Below, one piece after another: positions 63,577 to 64,000 of a stretch of DNA of 64,000 nt. Every line of letters starts with the position of its first letter. Positions within the stretch are counted from its first letter, which is position 1. Source of the DNA: Agelas oroides (Eukaryota > Porifera > Demospongiae > Agelasida > Agelasidae); NCBI GenBank assembly GCA_949130485.1, contig OX422190.1, positions 4,017,855 to 4,081,854 on the forward strand, given 5' to 3'. A program made the translations under genes and the position numbers. The notes beneath the pieces are model-generated. The model was given only the letters and a program-made list of their open reading frames with translations. It was not told the DNA's origin and did not search any database.

Positions 63577-64000
63577 CGGTACTTTTTTGATGTTAATCTC
63601 AGTTACAGTTAGACCTAAGCCTAAGAAGAATATTTCAAGTGTAACCACAACACCAGAACTTGAAACGGCGTTGACAGTTTAGTAGTAGTTCCAGGCATGT
63701 AATAATGTGTAATATAGGCAGCTAGAACCTGATGAAGGGCCAACCGCTCTCCCTACCAAACTTGAAACCAATTTCATGATTCAGTTGTCATGACGACTGA
63801 CCAGCTGCAGAACAGAAAACTATCACACTGACAACTGACCATCCTAGCTTCACTAAAGCGGTGAGTAGGCTATTTTTAGTGTAGCTACAAGTAGGTAGCG
63901 CCTTACCTACGTGGTGTTCATAAGCCTTGCCCAATGCCGCGGGGGGAAAAGTCCGTACTAGCCACGCGTACTGCCCGCTGGCCATAATTTCGCCTGTGTA
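63577..64000. other. Right edge; possible first coding exon on minus
   Basis: No recognised gene. On minus, 63907-63985 reads ATG (AATTATGG context), MASGQYAWLVRTFPPAAL, GKAYEHHV, then a strong donor (GTAAGGCG). This could be a first exon whose partner exons lie to the left, but none was identified and no family is recognised. Confidence 0.3.

Overview
The window is animal (metazoan) nuclear DNA. The larger genes are split by GT-AG introns, the gene set is animal-type (XPA, DNA ligase III with a PARP-like zinc finger, the glycosaminoglycan-linker enzyme B3GALT6, an ankyrin plus death-domain protein), and the spacers are full of short inverted-repeat transposons, minisatellites and microsatellites. 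An early-branching marine invertebrate such as a sponge fits best, but that is inference; no marker here fixes the species.

Layout. 1-12.6 kb: the 5' part of XPA (minus strand, running off the left edge) is head to head with an intronless B3GALT6 (plus). A three-exon STELLO/DUF288-like glycosyltransferase and an intronless ankyrin-death-domain gene follow, both plus. 12.6-30.8 kb: one complete 23-exon DNA ligase III gene on minus; every exon joins in phase to give 935 residues, with 87 more possible from an upstream in-frame ATG. It carries a PBZ-type zinc finger next to its BRCT domain. 31.0-38.9 kb: a three-exon multipass membrane protein of unknown family, head to head with LIG3. 40.7-59.6 kb: a cluster of intronless secreted proteins of one unrecognised family, with five intact genes (two plus, three minus), one recently broken gene and several decayed 3' ends. 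The intact genes include two divergent minus/plus pairs that look like a duplicated unit. 53.9-57.0 kb is a 3.1-kb foldback element between the last two minus-strand copies. 60.4-61.9 kb: a broken Penelope-like retroelement with a GIY-YIG remnant and a hammerhead-ribozyme-like core, interrupted by an inverted repeat full of TCGAGTCGATT-like motifs. 62.3-63.6 kb: nested palindromic elements.

Genes and themes. XPA (nucleotide excision repair) and LIG3 (single-strand break and mitochondrial repair) are both repair genes, and each is divergent with an unrelated membrane protein gene. B3GALT6 and the STELLO-like protein are both predicted Golgi glycosylation factors. The repeat landscape is the other main content: a hairpin family with TAGCCTCGTTCCCAGGCC-like ends makes exact 9-bp target duplications at several sites, which suggests a Mutator-type origin. 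A hAT-like MITE with an exact 8-bp duplication and several other foldback families are also present. Exon boundaries come from reading splice signals, phase and family similarity by eye; no alignment or transcript data were available.
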